IMG/VR virus record: IMGVR_UViG_3300000233_000006
Coordinates: 1 to 38,216 of that record
Length of the DNA: 38,216 nt
Source: a virus
Direction: 5' to 3' (one strand)
Shown: positions 24,318 to 33,414 of the stretch, piece after piece
Position numbering within the stretch: position 1 is the first letter of the stretch
Layout: each line of letters starts with the position of its first letter
The notes under the pieces: generated by a model
Seen by the model: only the letters and a program-made list of their open reading frames with translations
Told to the model about the DNA's origin: nothing
The model's database searches: none
Made by a program: the position numbers and the translations under genes

Positions 24318-25934
24318 AGCATTGTGATCCGCCATGTTGTAATGTTTGTAAGGCAGTACAAAAAGTGGCTTAGTATAATCCCATCGACTTAAGTCAAAGA
24401 CAAAGTTTGTGCGACCGTCGGTTCCGTACCCATATTTAAAAATGTACTCGATAAGTTCATAACTTAACATGGCTTTACGACCACTAAAGGTAAGTCGTAG
24501 CGGAACCGTCGTTTCACCGTCACGTGTCGTCGTAAACGATATCGCGGCATCACTTATCTCACTAACACGACTTAATGAAATGTTTTTAATATCTTCCATA
24601 GAGGTAAGGTCAGTAAGACTCGAACAACTTGTGATAGGTATCAAAATACTTGTCCTAAGTTCAAGCATCTCTTTACGTAAGTAATAGGAGTTCTTATCAT
24701 CACCCACTACAAAAAAGTTGACCTTAGTTTCATCAAGCGTTAAGGGTTCGATGTCGGATGAACCGTCGAAGTGCTTTGTTGACAAAATGTTCTGACCGGT
24801 TTGTTCCGTCATCGTTGCTGACGAAATATGGCCGAGATTATAATGTTCCGGAAGGTTGTGATGCAACTCTCCAAAACACACAGAACATATTATACCCTTT
24901 TCGATGTCTCGATGCTGACACCCTGCAAGGATGGAACGGATTTTTATCACCTTGTTTTCAAGATGTTTGTCTGTTATTTTAACGGACTTTAACGTTCCAT
25001 CATTATCGACATACTGTTTACCTTCAAAGTTAGCAAGGTCTCCTTTGTTGACGGTTCGTCCGCGTTCATCATAGACGGGAGGTTTGACAAGCCAGTCGAT
25101 GGTCTTGGTCGAACCACAGTCGCCATAATCAACATTCTTGATGATCATGGTAAGTAACTGAAGACGGCGCGCAAAATATTCAGAATCGCTCAAAGGGTCT
25201 TCTGCGAAGAACAATGATTTAGCCGCAGAACGCGATTCGATCACCGAATCATACAGGTCTCTAAATCCAGCAAAATAACCTCTTAAGATAGGTTCTCTAA
25301 AGATGGTCGAGTCAATGTCCGTAAGGAAACCGCGTGGACCGACGCATTGCAAAACCTGATTAGCTTTAACTACGTTAAAACGTACGGCTTTGGCAAGCTG
25401 ATTACGATTAAGGCTTTCAGAGCCTTTTAGACTCTTAAGGATGACCGAATAGCATTTGTCGATACTTCGCTGGGTTGGTCGAAGTTCTTTAAGGCTCTGA
25501 CTGATCTCCGGTTCGTCAACGATTTCGCAAAAGTCGAGTATGTCAATAGACGTGACATACGCTTCCGTATGCTTTGATAATTCATTATACGCTTCATTAA
25601 TTACCTCATAAATGCGTTTCTTTATATACTTTTTTGATTCAGGTGTGTTGAGTCTATAAACACTGACGACGTCGCGTAATAACGACGTCATACTTACACT
25701 TGAATTAAAGGCATTTCCTTTGAGTTGAGATTTGACGTGATGCCTGTAAAGAAGAGGCGTGTTGGGGTAAGAGCGTATGACGCCCCACATAAACCAAGAG
25801 AAAATAGTTTCTCTTGAATTCACCTCGACGACCTCCCCATCATCAAACGTAAGATTAAATGTTCCTCGAAGATTATTGACTAACGTCTCATAATCAAGGT
25901 TCATTAGTTTTCGTGCACTGAGATTAGGTTTCAT
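24318..25934 (-). CDS. RNAP beta' C-terminal subunit, exon 1 (non-virion RNAP, phiKZ gp74-like)
   Basis: 539 codons before the intron. Beta' landmarks: SRSAAKSLFFAEDPLSDSEY (bridge-helix region, near 235-254), YGDCGS, the IRSILAGCQHRD...GIICSVCFG cysteine block near 340-357, and trigger-loop segment TEQTGQNILSTKHFDG near 377-392. The start overlaps the stop of the beta C-part by ATGA, so beta and beta' C-parts are translationally coupled. That adjacency equals phiKZ genes 71-73 and 74 of the non-virion RNAP, which transcribes middle and late genes in the phage nucleus. It is the second beta' C-part in the window and differs clearly from the one at 16531-17823. Confidence 0.85.
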
Positions 25935-26830
25935 TCAGAGGACTCCACAGTTTTCCAACCCGCACACGCGGCGATATGATCGAAAATTTGCAATGACTTG
26001 GATAAACCATAGTCTTGCTTGGAACGATCAACCGCGCTATGTATGCGGCCTGGTTTATCAGCACCTAATATGGATGATACCACCATTTTGTGTGTGACAG
26101 GGTTATTGTTTCGATCCATGATTTCAGGGATCGCCTTAGGATGGCAGTACGATGCAATGATACGACCTTCGGTTTCGCCAACCGTTTTTACAGGGCTGTT
26201 CTTCCAAGGACGACCGTATTTTTCTGAACGCGTGATCGGTGACAGGATACCGAAGTGCTGCATCGTTGCTGACGATACCGCCGACCAGTCATCTGCAATC
26301 TTTTCGAGAACAAGAAAATACATCGGTGCAACACGTACGCGCTCTTTCGTGGTATGTCGACGACCTGAATTCCCTACGTACGATACCGGACCGAACGTCG
26401 GTTTGAATCGTGCTTCTAAGCGTCTCACGATAACCGGCGTTTCGATCGGGTTGTCTGTTGGGATAAAAAGGTATAGGCGATCTTTAAGGATCGTTCCCAT
26501 AATCTCTTCAACGTCATCTTCATTGAGCTTACTATAAACATCATGCTGTCTAGGTGACGCGATTTCATAAAACGACATGACTTCATTAACATGAAACGCG
26601 TACTTCTCTGGCAAAGTATTTTTGAACTGACTGAGTGTTAAAGTACCGACGTCACGCTTAAAACGTAATTCGATCTCAAGACATACCGAACCAAAATAAT
26701 GTTCGTATAAACGACCAATGTTGGTTCGGTCAATCGTTGAGTTACCGTCCATAATCACATCAGCCCGAACGCCAAGTTCGTTAACCGGCATGTTTTCAGG
26801 CTTTTCGATTTTACAAATCACTCCCTTACC
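25931..26830 (-). CDS. RNAP beta C-terminal subunit, exon 2 (non-virion RNAP, phiKZ gp71-73-like)
   Basis: 299 codons after the intron. The exon begins GKGVICKIEKPENMPVNE, continuing the universal beta motif (E. coli HGNKGVISKI...EDMPY), with the second catalytic lysine as its second residue. Further beta landmarks: RTNIGRLYEHYFG (equivalent to MNIGQILETHLG) and a C-terminal clamp anchor ending LQIFDHIAACAGW. The GTG at 26821 that would begin a stand-alone ORF is an artefact. With exon 1 the protein has 695 aa. Confidence 0.85.
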   Translation of the reverse strand, partial: GKGVICKIEKPENMPVNELGVRADVIMDGNSTIDRTNIGRLYEHYFGSVCLEIELRFKRDVGTLTLSQFKNTLPEKYAFHVNEVMSFYEIASPRQHDVYSKLNEDDVEEIMGTILKDRLYLFIPTDNPIETPVIVRRLEARFKPTFGPVSYVGNSGRRHTTKERVRVAPMYFLVLEKIADDWSAVSSATMQHFGILSPITRSEKYGRPWKNSPVKTVGETEGRIIASYCHPKAIPEIMDRNNNPVTHKMVVSSILGADKPGRIHSAVDRSKQDYGLSKSLQIFDHIAACAGWKTVESSE

Positions 26831-27241
26831 CTCGTTGTCCGGTTAGTTCGCAACGCTAACCCGGTGTGCTTTGACACCCGCCAACACTTTCATGTTGGGA
26901 CAGACTATATCACCACCTTCAACTTAACTTGTTCAGGTGCTTCCCGTTTCGGCCCCGCTTAAGGTCTACTCTACTTATCAAATACCGTTCTGATATATGA
27001 TTTTCGATAGTCGTTGGACGTTCTTCCTATATCGTCTCACGACGATACGTAGAAGCTTCGCTGCGGATTACCCAATCCTTGTCGTTTTTACCATACCCAG
27101 GATCATTACACTGGCCACAACGTAACTTTCGTATACGTGCTTGGTAGACAAGGCTCTTAGGGACTTCCCGCAATTAGAGAAGTTTTCGACCAGTATTTTT
27201 ACTGGAAGCGGCTTGATTTGAATTTTACCTCAAATCAGTTA
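26831..27241 (-). ncRNA. Group I self-splicing intron in the RNAP beta gene (411 nt)
   Basis: Group IA core as in the beta' intron: P4 TTGCGGGAAGTCCC, AACGTCCAACGACTA, P7 3' strand GATATAGTCTGTCCC, terminal G at 26831. Exon CGGT pairs with internal guide GCCG (U.G at the splice). The P1 loop contains a perfect TGATTTGA/TCAAATCA hairpin, and a second CCAGTA/TACTGG hairpin follows. The first intron codon is TAA, so unspliced mRNA stops exactly at the exon end. The last 45 nt are identical to the partial intron at the right window edge. It has no internal ORF and so depends on an external enzyme if mobile. Confidence 0.92.
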
Positions 27242-28429
27242 ACCGTGAATGTCGGTAATTTTGTTACCCATGTCAGGTTTAAGCGTATACTCTACCGTAA
27301 TCTCCACGCGATAGTCGTCTAACGTCGTTCGACGATAAACCTTTTCAATCTCCTCTACACCTTTCTTATTTTTTCTTCCAAGAACAGAATAGGCTTCAAT
27401 AAGAAGCCTATGAAACTCAGGCGATATTCTGAGTTTCTTTTCACCGTACTTACGGTAATGATCCTGTTTAATGTCCTTGTAAGCTTCAAGAATATCGTTG
27501 TAAAAAGAACGTAAGGCGCGTGCGTACTTGTCCGGAACTTCGCAAACTTCACGAGGTGTAGGGATGTATTCGTTATCGTCGTGATAGACCTTAATATCGA
27601 TGACGCGACCGCCTTTACCTCGCGTGTAAATTTGCTTATCGAAGATATAGTCGATTTCTCGACAATCTAGGAAAGACATTTCGACAGGAGCGAGATCAGG
27701 ACGGTATTCCCTTAGAGCCATGAGTACACCGTCATCACGGATCATGTCGCCAATTTCAGGAAATGGACGATAGACCTTATCGTCACCGTACATGTTGAGG
27801 GGAAACGTATTCTTACCGAATTCAATGACGCGTTTTTCAAACGTGTTAAATGACATGCGGTCGAGTACATCCTCAGATACGATGATACCGTCCTCAGATA
27901 CGCCAGGTAGAGACATGTACGCGATATTGAGTTCGATACCATAGGCATAACCACCCGAATGTATTTTCGAGCGACTGTCGTGACTTACAGTTCCTTTAGC
28001 GACATGGTTGCCCGGATAAAACTTTGTGGCGTCCTGCGTCTTAACGAGCTTGAAACCATGATATTGATGGTATGACCTGAAATACGGTACGGTAAAAATA
28101 CCGACGATACCCGTGACAGAAGATTCGTAAACGAATATTTTCTCAGGTGAGTGCGAAATATAATCCTTAGACAATGTCTTTGGATAGCGCTCAATCACTT
28201 TTAAGATGAGTCCGTCTTCGGGCATACGAACACCTAGCGTATGTTTACCGATCTCATATTCGATACCGGTTTGAAACCGATGTTCGGTAGCATCTTTGGT
28301 CACAAGACATTGTGATAGATGCGAACTAAACATTTGCTGACGGGAAGACGAGTTATGCCCCGCAAATGGGTTAAGTGCAAGGATAGATAGGAACTCAGGT
28401 TTGAGTTCCGATTTCGATTCTACGGTCAT
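27242..28429 (-). CDS. RNAP beta C-terminal subunit, exon 1 (non-virion RNAP, phiKZ gp71-73-like)
   Basis: 396 codons. Beta landmarks: NPFAGHNSSSRQQM near 20, NIAYMSLPGVSEDGIIVSED near 170-190 (equivalent to NGYNFEDSILVSE), and the final KPDMGNKITDIHG carrying the first catalytic lysine. The beta N-part (Rif pocket front) is absent and must be another gene, as in phiKZ. The leader AATAGAGGTGTTTT before the ATG is identical to that of the 510-aa gene at 33282. A TATATTAC box at 28473-28480 drives this operon of beta C, beta' C and two introns. Confidence 0.88.
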
Positions 28430-28472
28430 AAAACACCTCTATTTTAAAAAACGTTTGATCTTAGTCATGTAA

Positions 28473-28480
28473 GTAATATA
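28473..28480 (-). promoter_or_regulatory. TATATTAC early-type promoter box of the RNAP operon
   Basis: The minus strand reads CATATATTACTTACATGAC, about 45 nt upstream of the RNAP beta C start. It shares TTACTTA with the boxes at 23432, 33324 and 35282. Confidence 0.7.
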
Positions 28481-28511
28481 TGACTGAAAAAGCTTGGGGG
28501 AAAATAAAAAA

Positions 28512-28862
28512 ATGGAAGTTCATCGCTTAAGTACAGCTACTGGACAGTTGTTTAACTATACAGAAAAATATCACGTTTATCTTGAATCTTTAGCGCATCA
28601 TTTTAAACGCCTTGCTTCAACACGATATGTATCTCCTAAAATTGATCTGCATTATAAGTACGACGGTGATTTATACGGATATCTTGCCGATATCGAAAAG
28701 ATACCTCATCAACATCATCTTTTTATTGCCCGCATCAACGGTTATTCAAGCTCTGATCAATTCAGGTTTAATTACACTGACGTCAATGTCCTAACCTTAA
28801 TGATCCCTGACTCAGCCGAGATTACCGCTTTTAATTCAGTTTACCTTACGTTTAACAAATAA
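28512..28862 (+). CDS. Hypothetical protein (116 aa), lone plus-strand gene
   Basis: 116 aa, not recognised. The ATG at 28512 has GGGGGA upstream; a TTG start six codons earlier overlaps that ribosome site and is rejected. The fold looks alpha/beta (MEVHRLSTATGQLFNYTEKY, then HLFIARINGYSSSDQFRFNY). It stands alone on the plus strand between the RNAP beta operon and the 463-aa gene, breaking a region otherwise colinear with phiKZ 68-74, so it is probably a lineage-specific insertion. A terminator follows immediately. Confidence 0.65.
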   Translation: MEVHRLSTATGQLFNYTEKYHVYLESLAHHFKRLASTRYVSPKIDLHYKYDGDLYGYLADIEKIPHQHHLFIARINGYSSSDQFRFNYTDVNVLTLMIPDSAEITAFNSVYLTFNK

Positions 28863-28898
28863 AAAAAAGATAGAGGGTGTAAACTCTCTATCTTTTTT
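28862..28898. terminator. Bidirectional A/U-flanked terminator
   Basis: An A-run, then AGATAGAG and complement, then a T-run: a classical intrinsic terminator in both directions. A second stem made from two TGCGCGCA copies (28903-28924) follows. Confidence 0.85.
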
Positions 28899-28932
28899 AA
28901 TGTGCGCGCATCAGAATGCGCGCATAAGTACG

Positions 28933-30324
28933 CTAGCGATAACCCTGAGGTTGACCGTACATAGGCTGAGGTTGCTGAGGATAACCGTAACCTTGTTGCG
29001 GGTATGCTGAAGGTATGTTAGGTGCAGCCCATGATGGGGGTGTTGTACCTGGGGGTATGTTTTGCGAAGACGTCGCCCACGGTGGAGGAGGCTGTTGTGG
29101 ATACCCTTGAGGTGGATAAGGCTGTTGGGGATACCCTTGAGGTGGATAAGGCTGTTGGGGATACCCTTGAGGTGGATAAGGCTGTTGGGGATACCCTTGA
29201 GGAGGGTATGGCTGCTGAGGATAAGGCGGTTGTTTAGGCTGACCAGAATTCAGGATGTCACGAAGTGACGGGCCTGTTGGTTTTACCTTATTGGCCGGAT
29301 GAACCGGAGGGGTTGGCATCGTAGGGACTGATGCATAAGGTTTATCAAACGGTACCGTGTCATCAATGATATTCCCGTCCTGTTGACTTGAGGAAGGCGC
29401 ACTAATGTCTTGTTGAGGTCTTGACTTTTTACGACCACCGTCATTATGGGGTAAGGACGGTAGAAGCCGTGAAATCGACTTGAGTTCGTCGCGATCGTTA
29501 AAGACCTTGAGAACATTCTGCATACTTTCACTTTCAGAAACTGTGACTTCAACTTGCCCATATTCGTCGACATCGTCCTTAAACATCACGAGAATGTCTT
29601 GGATGCGTCCAAAGAGCTGACTGGATGTGACATAAAGCGCTTCAAGGAATGGTGCCGTTAGGGAGTTTGAGCCTTCGTTATAAAACTTAGGTTCTTCAAT
29701 CCCAGTAAAGACAAGTTCAAAAAGCGCCTTTAAGATGTCATAATCCTTAACGCGCATTTTACTTCCGTAGATCGTATCGTCCTTAGAAATGATTTTTTCA
29801 TACATCGGAAACGTTACTACGGCAACACGCGCAAAGTGCTTTCCACGAACATCGCCTGAGCGATTCAAGTGAATGTTTAAAAAGGCCTTGTCGGGAGATT
29901 CCTTAATGGCCTTGAGCATCATGCCGGTAAACGCCTTGACGATCTTATCATCAACACCCACAAGCCTTGAAATAAGCATGGACTGGTCAACACTTAATGT
30001 CGCATGACGTTCAGAACTTGACGCGATATGCAGAAGCGTCTGCATAACGATACCGGCCATAAAGTTAAGGCGCGTATTGATCGCCTTTCTAAAGACACGG
30101 ATAACCTCGCTTTCACCGAGAATGATGTTCTCGCTAAGTGGATGGAAGATGACGACGTTCGACGCGTCGCGAACATATTCTTCTGTAGGGAAGACAAGTG
30201 GCTTACTTTCGATACTTAGAGGTTGGCCTTTGTCGCCAAGCTTAAAGTTTAAGACGCCGTGATTGTCGTAGCTAAGTTTACCGATCTTAATCAAATCTTC
30301 ATAAAACGCTTTGAGCTTAAACAT
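28933..30324 (-). CDS. Hypothetical protein with Pro/Gln/Tyr-rich repeat tail (463 aa; phiKZ gp70 position)
   Basis: 463 aa. The start at 30324 (MFKLKAFYED) has GGGGAT upstream and overlaps the preceding stop by 8 nt. Residues 1-310 form a globular domain of unknown family. From about 330 on the protein is disordered: SRPQQDISAPSSSQQDG, then four 10-residue repeats QQPYPPQGYP, and a final Q/G/Y/P tail. Such tails favour phase separation or weak multivalent contacts. It is third in the operon 33282-28933, immediately upstream of RNAP beta C, the place of phiKZ gene 70. Function unknown. Confidence 0.7.
   Translation of the reverse strand: MFKLKAFYEDLIKIGKLSYDNHGVLNFKLGDKGQPLSIESKPLVFPTEEYVRDASNVVIFHPLSENIILGESEVIRVFRKAINTRLNFMAGIVMQTLLHIASSSERHATLSVDQSMLISRLVGVDDKIVKAFTGMMLKAIKESPDKAFLNIHLNRSGDVRGKHFARVAVVTFPMYEKIISKDDTIYGSKMRVKDYDILKALFELVFTGIEEPKFYNEGSNSLTAPFLEALYVTSSQLFGRIQDILVMFKDDVDEYGQVEVTVSESESMQNVLKVFNDRDELKSISRLLPSLPHNDGGRKKSRPQQDISAPSSSQQDGNIIDDTVPFDKPYASVPTMPTPPVHPANKVKPTGPSLRDILNSGQPKQPPYPQQPYPPQGYPQQPYPPQGYPQQPYPPQGYPQQPYPPQGYPQQPPPPWATSSQNIPPGTTPPSWAAPNIPSAYPQQGYGYPQQPQPMYGQPQGYR
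29091..29220. repeat. 30-bp coding tandem repeat (about four copies)
   Basis: Four 30-bp units at 29101-29130, 29131-29160, 29161-29190 and 29191-29220. The first three are identical except for one base, the last is diverged. They encode QQPYPPQGYP on the minus strand. Confidence 0.9.
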
Positions 30325-31753
30325 CTTGGATCCCCATGGGGTTTTGGGTGGTTTTTGAAACAAGGCCTAGAATGTAGCCCATGTCATTGGTGAAAGATTC
30401 GTGGAGTTCACGATTTGTAACAACGGGCGCTGACATACTGTCACAGAACGTTGGTGCGTTAAAAGGTACTTCGGGCATGTTATCAACAGAAACGTTTACC
30501 GACGTTTCACCAAAAATGTCGGCATTCACGAATACGGAAATTAACATTTGTCCCGAATAGGAAATATCAAGCATGACCTCTTGAATAACGCGCCATTTAA
30601 ACGCGTCAAAGTTTTGACGCATGTCGGCATCGACAATCGCTTCGTGACCAAGAATAATCACTTCAAACAAACCGTTAACGGTGTTATTGGTCACGCTCAT
30701 CGAAATCTTACCAAAAAGCAAATCCATCATGATCGAGGGGATTGCCTTTGATACGATCGACGCGATCTGAGCTTCGCGACCAACTGAAGACCAGTATTCG
30801 GTTTGCCCGTGACTGTGCGAATGCTGTAGCATCCTACCTTTATTTAAAACGATACGCGTTTTTGGATCAAGGTAATTATCAAGTTCTAAAAGATCTCCGT
30901 AATTAAATGTGTTCGAAACGCCAGTATTTCTCGCACCGTTCATGGCCATGATAAAAGGGTTGCGAACGATAGGGTGTTCAGATACCGCGCGTCTCGCCGA
31001 TTCCGTCGCATTAGAACTATTAAGATCATAACTTGACGCAACTTTGGCCTCGCTGTAGTTATCGACTAAACGACCAAGATACATCGACGGGATATCGTTC
31101 TTTCTTGATGAGAGTTTAGTTTCCCTGTTGATCATAGATCGCGTGTCAAGAAATTCGTGCTGATTCAGAATGTCTTGTTCAAACTCCATATTACCGTAAA
31201 TGTCCTGTGGACGTGTAAGGTATAACGGCTGGTATGCGTACTGACTCTGACTCATGTCACTTGTAATGACGCGATTCGATTCGATCAACCGACTCTTAAT
31301 TTGTTGACCGACCGGTGTCGTATAGACTGTGCTCGTTAAGACGCTGAAGCTATTGATGTAAAACACCATCGTCGGGTCGACAAAACCTGACGCCGTAACG
31401 CCAGCATGAGACGTAAATCCTTGAAAGATATGTGTCGCAACGCCGCCAAATGACTGCTGAACATCAACCTCAAGAATAAAACGACATCTCTTTTCTTGCC
31501 AGCCGTTAGCGATAGTGACTTCGCCTTGAGGCTGTGCCGAAGGTACGACAATGGACATCGAAAGACCTTGAAACGACGTCGAAGTTAGACGTCCATTAGT
31601 TTCTTGAAGTACGTCATCAATCTGCTGAATGATATCAGGAAGCGCCTGGGCGTTAGACGTGTACGGTCGATGAAACATCGGGTTATACGTCCCTGTCTCA
31701 GCGATAATAAGTCGTTTGATTACCGTGGTCATACCCAGAGATAATTGATTCAT
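30317..31753 (-). CDS. Hypothetical protein (478 aa; phiKZ gp69/PicA position)
   Basis: 478 aa, not recognised from motifs. It is soluble and mixed alpha/beta, with a histidine-rich spot (LQHSHSHGQTEYW near 310) and many Ser/Thr/Asn-rich loops. It is the second gene of the operon after the 510-aa protein (ATGA overlap) and two genes before RNAP beta C. In phiKZ this slot, between gp68 and gp70, is the nuclear import factor Imp1/PicA, which sits on the chimallin shell. The assignment is purely positional and needs a profile search. Confidence 0.6.
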   Translation of the reverse strand: MNQLSLGMTTVIKRLIIAETGTYNPMFHRPYTSNAQALPDIIQQIDDVLQETNGRLTSTSFQGLSMSIVVPSAQPQGEVTIANGWQEKRCRFILEVDVQQSFGGVATHIFQGFTSHAGVTASGFVDPTMVFYINSFSVLTSTVYTTPVGQQIKSRLIESNRVITSDMSQSQYAYQPLYLTRPQDIYGNMEFEQDILNQHEFLDTRSMINRETKLSSRKNDIPSMYLGRLVDNYSEAKVASSYDLNSSNATESARRAVSEHPIVRNPFIMAMNGARNTGVSNTFNYGDLLELDNYLDPKTRIVLNKGRMLQHSHSHGQTEYWSSVGREAQIASIVSKAIPSIMMDLLFGKISMSVTNNTVNGLFEVIILGHEAIVDADMRQNFDAFKWRVIQEVMLDISYSGQMLISVFVNADIFGETSVNVSVDNMPEVPFNAPTFCDSMSAPVVTNRELHESFTNDMGYILGLVSKTTQNPMGIQDV

Positions 31754-33282
31754 GTAAGTCTCCTAGTAGCGAGTTGAAGTATGAGATTCGCCAAAATTTG
31801 GCGAATGTTTTTATGGATAAGTAACGATCGAGTATGGCAAGATTTGCCGTATAACGAACGAAGCATGTCCATGGGTACAGTAGCCTCCCATTGCACTTTA
31901 ATTAAATCGTCAGTGAGTCTGTCGATCGACATAAGTGCCTGGTTGACAGGTTTGAAATCAGCCGTACGGTTACTTATCCTTCGTGTCAAATAAAGACGAT
32001 CAAGTTCTTTGACCGTTTCAGCATCCACTGGGAATTTCGTTTCAAGTTCGTAGAGACTAATTTCGGTTCGATTACGATCAAGTCGTGCGGTAGATAAGAC
32101 CGCGAGTTCGCGATGTCCGTACGACCATAAAACCGTCTGAACAACCGCCATCAACTCAATAAGTTTTTCTTTGTTGATGTATGAAACCGAACGCGGCGAA
32201 ATCACGCTTTTTAAAACCCACTGGAGGAGGATGATTTGCGGATCAAGAATGCGTTCAAATGCAAGAACCTGAGTCTGTTCAAGCGCCATGTCAAGCATAG
32301 CGAGATTGATATCAGGCTTAAGCCTTTGTGCTACAGCACGTATATCGCGAACCGAATGTTCGATACCCGCAATATCACCGATCGCGACCGTTTGTTTAAT
32401 ACGGTAACGTTCAAGCATAGAAACGTGTCCGCTAAATCCTTCTTCGGTTTCAACGGTTCGTTTGATGTCATGAGGTACTGAAGGATCTTCAAGCGGTTTA
32501 TCACGCTGCTTAATGAACTTGTAAATAAGCGTAAGAAGGTGCGTCTGATTGTTTTCGAACACAGGACGCACGAGTGAGAGTTTTCTAACCAGCGTAACTG
32601 CCGTGATGAATTCTGGATAGTCTTCAGATGAAATACCGTTAAGTATGACCGACAGCATGTTGTCCGAATCAATCGTTTCTTTAACGTACGCCATCATTTT
32701 AATGAATGCGTCAGATTCGATAAAGAGACTGTTGTTCAGGATTTGATATGCCATGTACTCCTTCTGATTTTTATTCACCGCATTACGCGTGCGATTCATA
32801 AAGTCACCCCATATCGGAACCATAGCTTTAATGGCTACAGTAAGAACGATCAGTTCGACATAATCTTCGTGAAGGTATGTTTTACTTAATGTCGTTTTAC
32901 GATCATGGTCAATGACAAATTCTCGCTTGAAAGAATCAGGTATGGTTATTGAAGAATTAAACCTTACCCAATGCTTAATGGTGTCGAGTGGCAAAAGGTA
33001 GGCAAGCTCTCGCGCGATTTCGTTTAAATCACTTATGAGACTTGCGCTGGTGTAGAGGCCGTCAAGCTCCCTTTTAAATCTTAAATAACATTCGAAGATT
33101 TTATCCTGATGTGCCATCGGCAAAGTTTCGACGAATTCATTGAATTCATGAAACATGTTCTCATCTTCGACGGTCCTCCGACCATAGATCGTGAGTGACC
33201 ACGTGATGATTTCGCCACGATGTTCAACACAGGCTTCGATAGCCTTATGTGTTTCTTTAAGATTAAGTACGCTTATTTTCAT
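31750..33282 (-). CDS. Candidate fifth subunit of non-virion RNAP (510 aa; phiKZ gp68 position)
   Basis: 510 aa, strongly helical, soluble, basic C-terminus (SCHTRSLLIHKNIRQILANL). No catalytic motif is seen. It is first in the operon that precedes the RNAP beta C and beta' C genes. Size (phiKZ gp68 is about 520 aa) and place match the non-canonical subunit gp68, which binds the core and acts in promoter recognition. This rests on synteny and length only. The leader and ribosome site (AATAGAGGTGTTTT) are identical to those of RNAP beta C, and a TATATTAC box lies at 33324-33331, so both genes are likely co-regulated. Confidence 0.65.
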   Translation of the reverse strand: MKISVLNLKETHKAIEACVEHRGEIITWSLTIYGRRTVEDENMFHEFNEFVETLPMAHQDKIFECYLRFKRELDGLYTSASLISDLNEIARELAYLLPLDTIKHWVRFNSSITIPDSFKREFVIDHDRKTTLSKTYLHEDYVELIVLTVAIKAMVPIWGDFMNRTRNAVNKNQKEYMAYQILNNSLFIESDAFIKMMAYVKETIDSDNMLSVILNGISSEDYPEFITAVTLVRKLSLVRPVFENNQTHLLTLIYKFIKQRDKPLEDPSVPHDIKRTVETEEGFSGHVSMLERYRIKQTVAIGDIAGIEHSVRDIRAVAQRLKPDINLAMLDMALEQTQVLAFERILDPQIILLQWVLKSVISPRSVSYINKEKLIELMAVVQTVLWSYGHRELAVLSTARLDRNRTEISLYELETKFPVDAETVKELDRLYLTRRISNRTADFKPVNQALMSIDRLTDDLIKVQWEATVPMDMLRSLYGKSCHTRSLLIHKNIRQILANLILQLATRRLT

Positions 33283-33323
33283 AAAACACCTCTATTTGAA
33301 AAAAAGATGACACTGTCATTTAA

Positions 33324-33331
33324 GTAATATA
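33324..33331 (-). promoter_or_regulatory. TATATTAC early-type promoter box
   Basis: The minus strand reads GACTATATTACTTAAATGAC. A palindrome ATGACAGTGTCAT follows within the leader. It drives the 33282-28933 operon. Confidence 0.7.
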
Positions 33332-33367
33332 GTCTTGAAGAAAACTGTATGTTGGTACAAATAAATA

Positions 33368-33402
33368 AAACGATACCCGCTCGCTTTCGCCGGGTATCGT
33401 TT
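33368..33402. terminator. Terminator of the SSB-like gene
   Basis: A 12-bp stem (AAACGATACCCG and complement) with an 11-nt loop, followed on the minus strand by U-rich sequence. It is just after the stop at 33415. Confidence 0.85.
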
Positions 33403-33414
33403 AAGTTGTATTAA

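Noticed and set aside
26019-26537. Plus-strand 172-aa ORF
   Set aside because: It is antisense to the RNAP beta exon, without ribosome site or recognisable composition; a shadow of codon usage.
25931-26821. Stand-alone 296-aa gene starting at GTG 26821
   Set aside because: It is exon 2 of RNAP beta; the codons GKG just upstream belong to the same protein and are joined by splicing.
29101-29220. CRISPR-like array
   Set aside because: The 30-bp units are contiguous without unique spacers and encode an in-frame peptide repeat.
29022-29268. Plus-strand repetitive ORFs opposite the 30-bp repeats
   Set aside because: They arise only because the coding repeats on the other strand lack stops in these frames.
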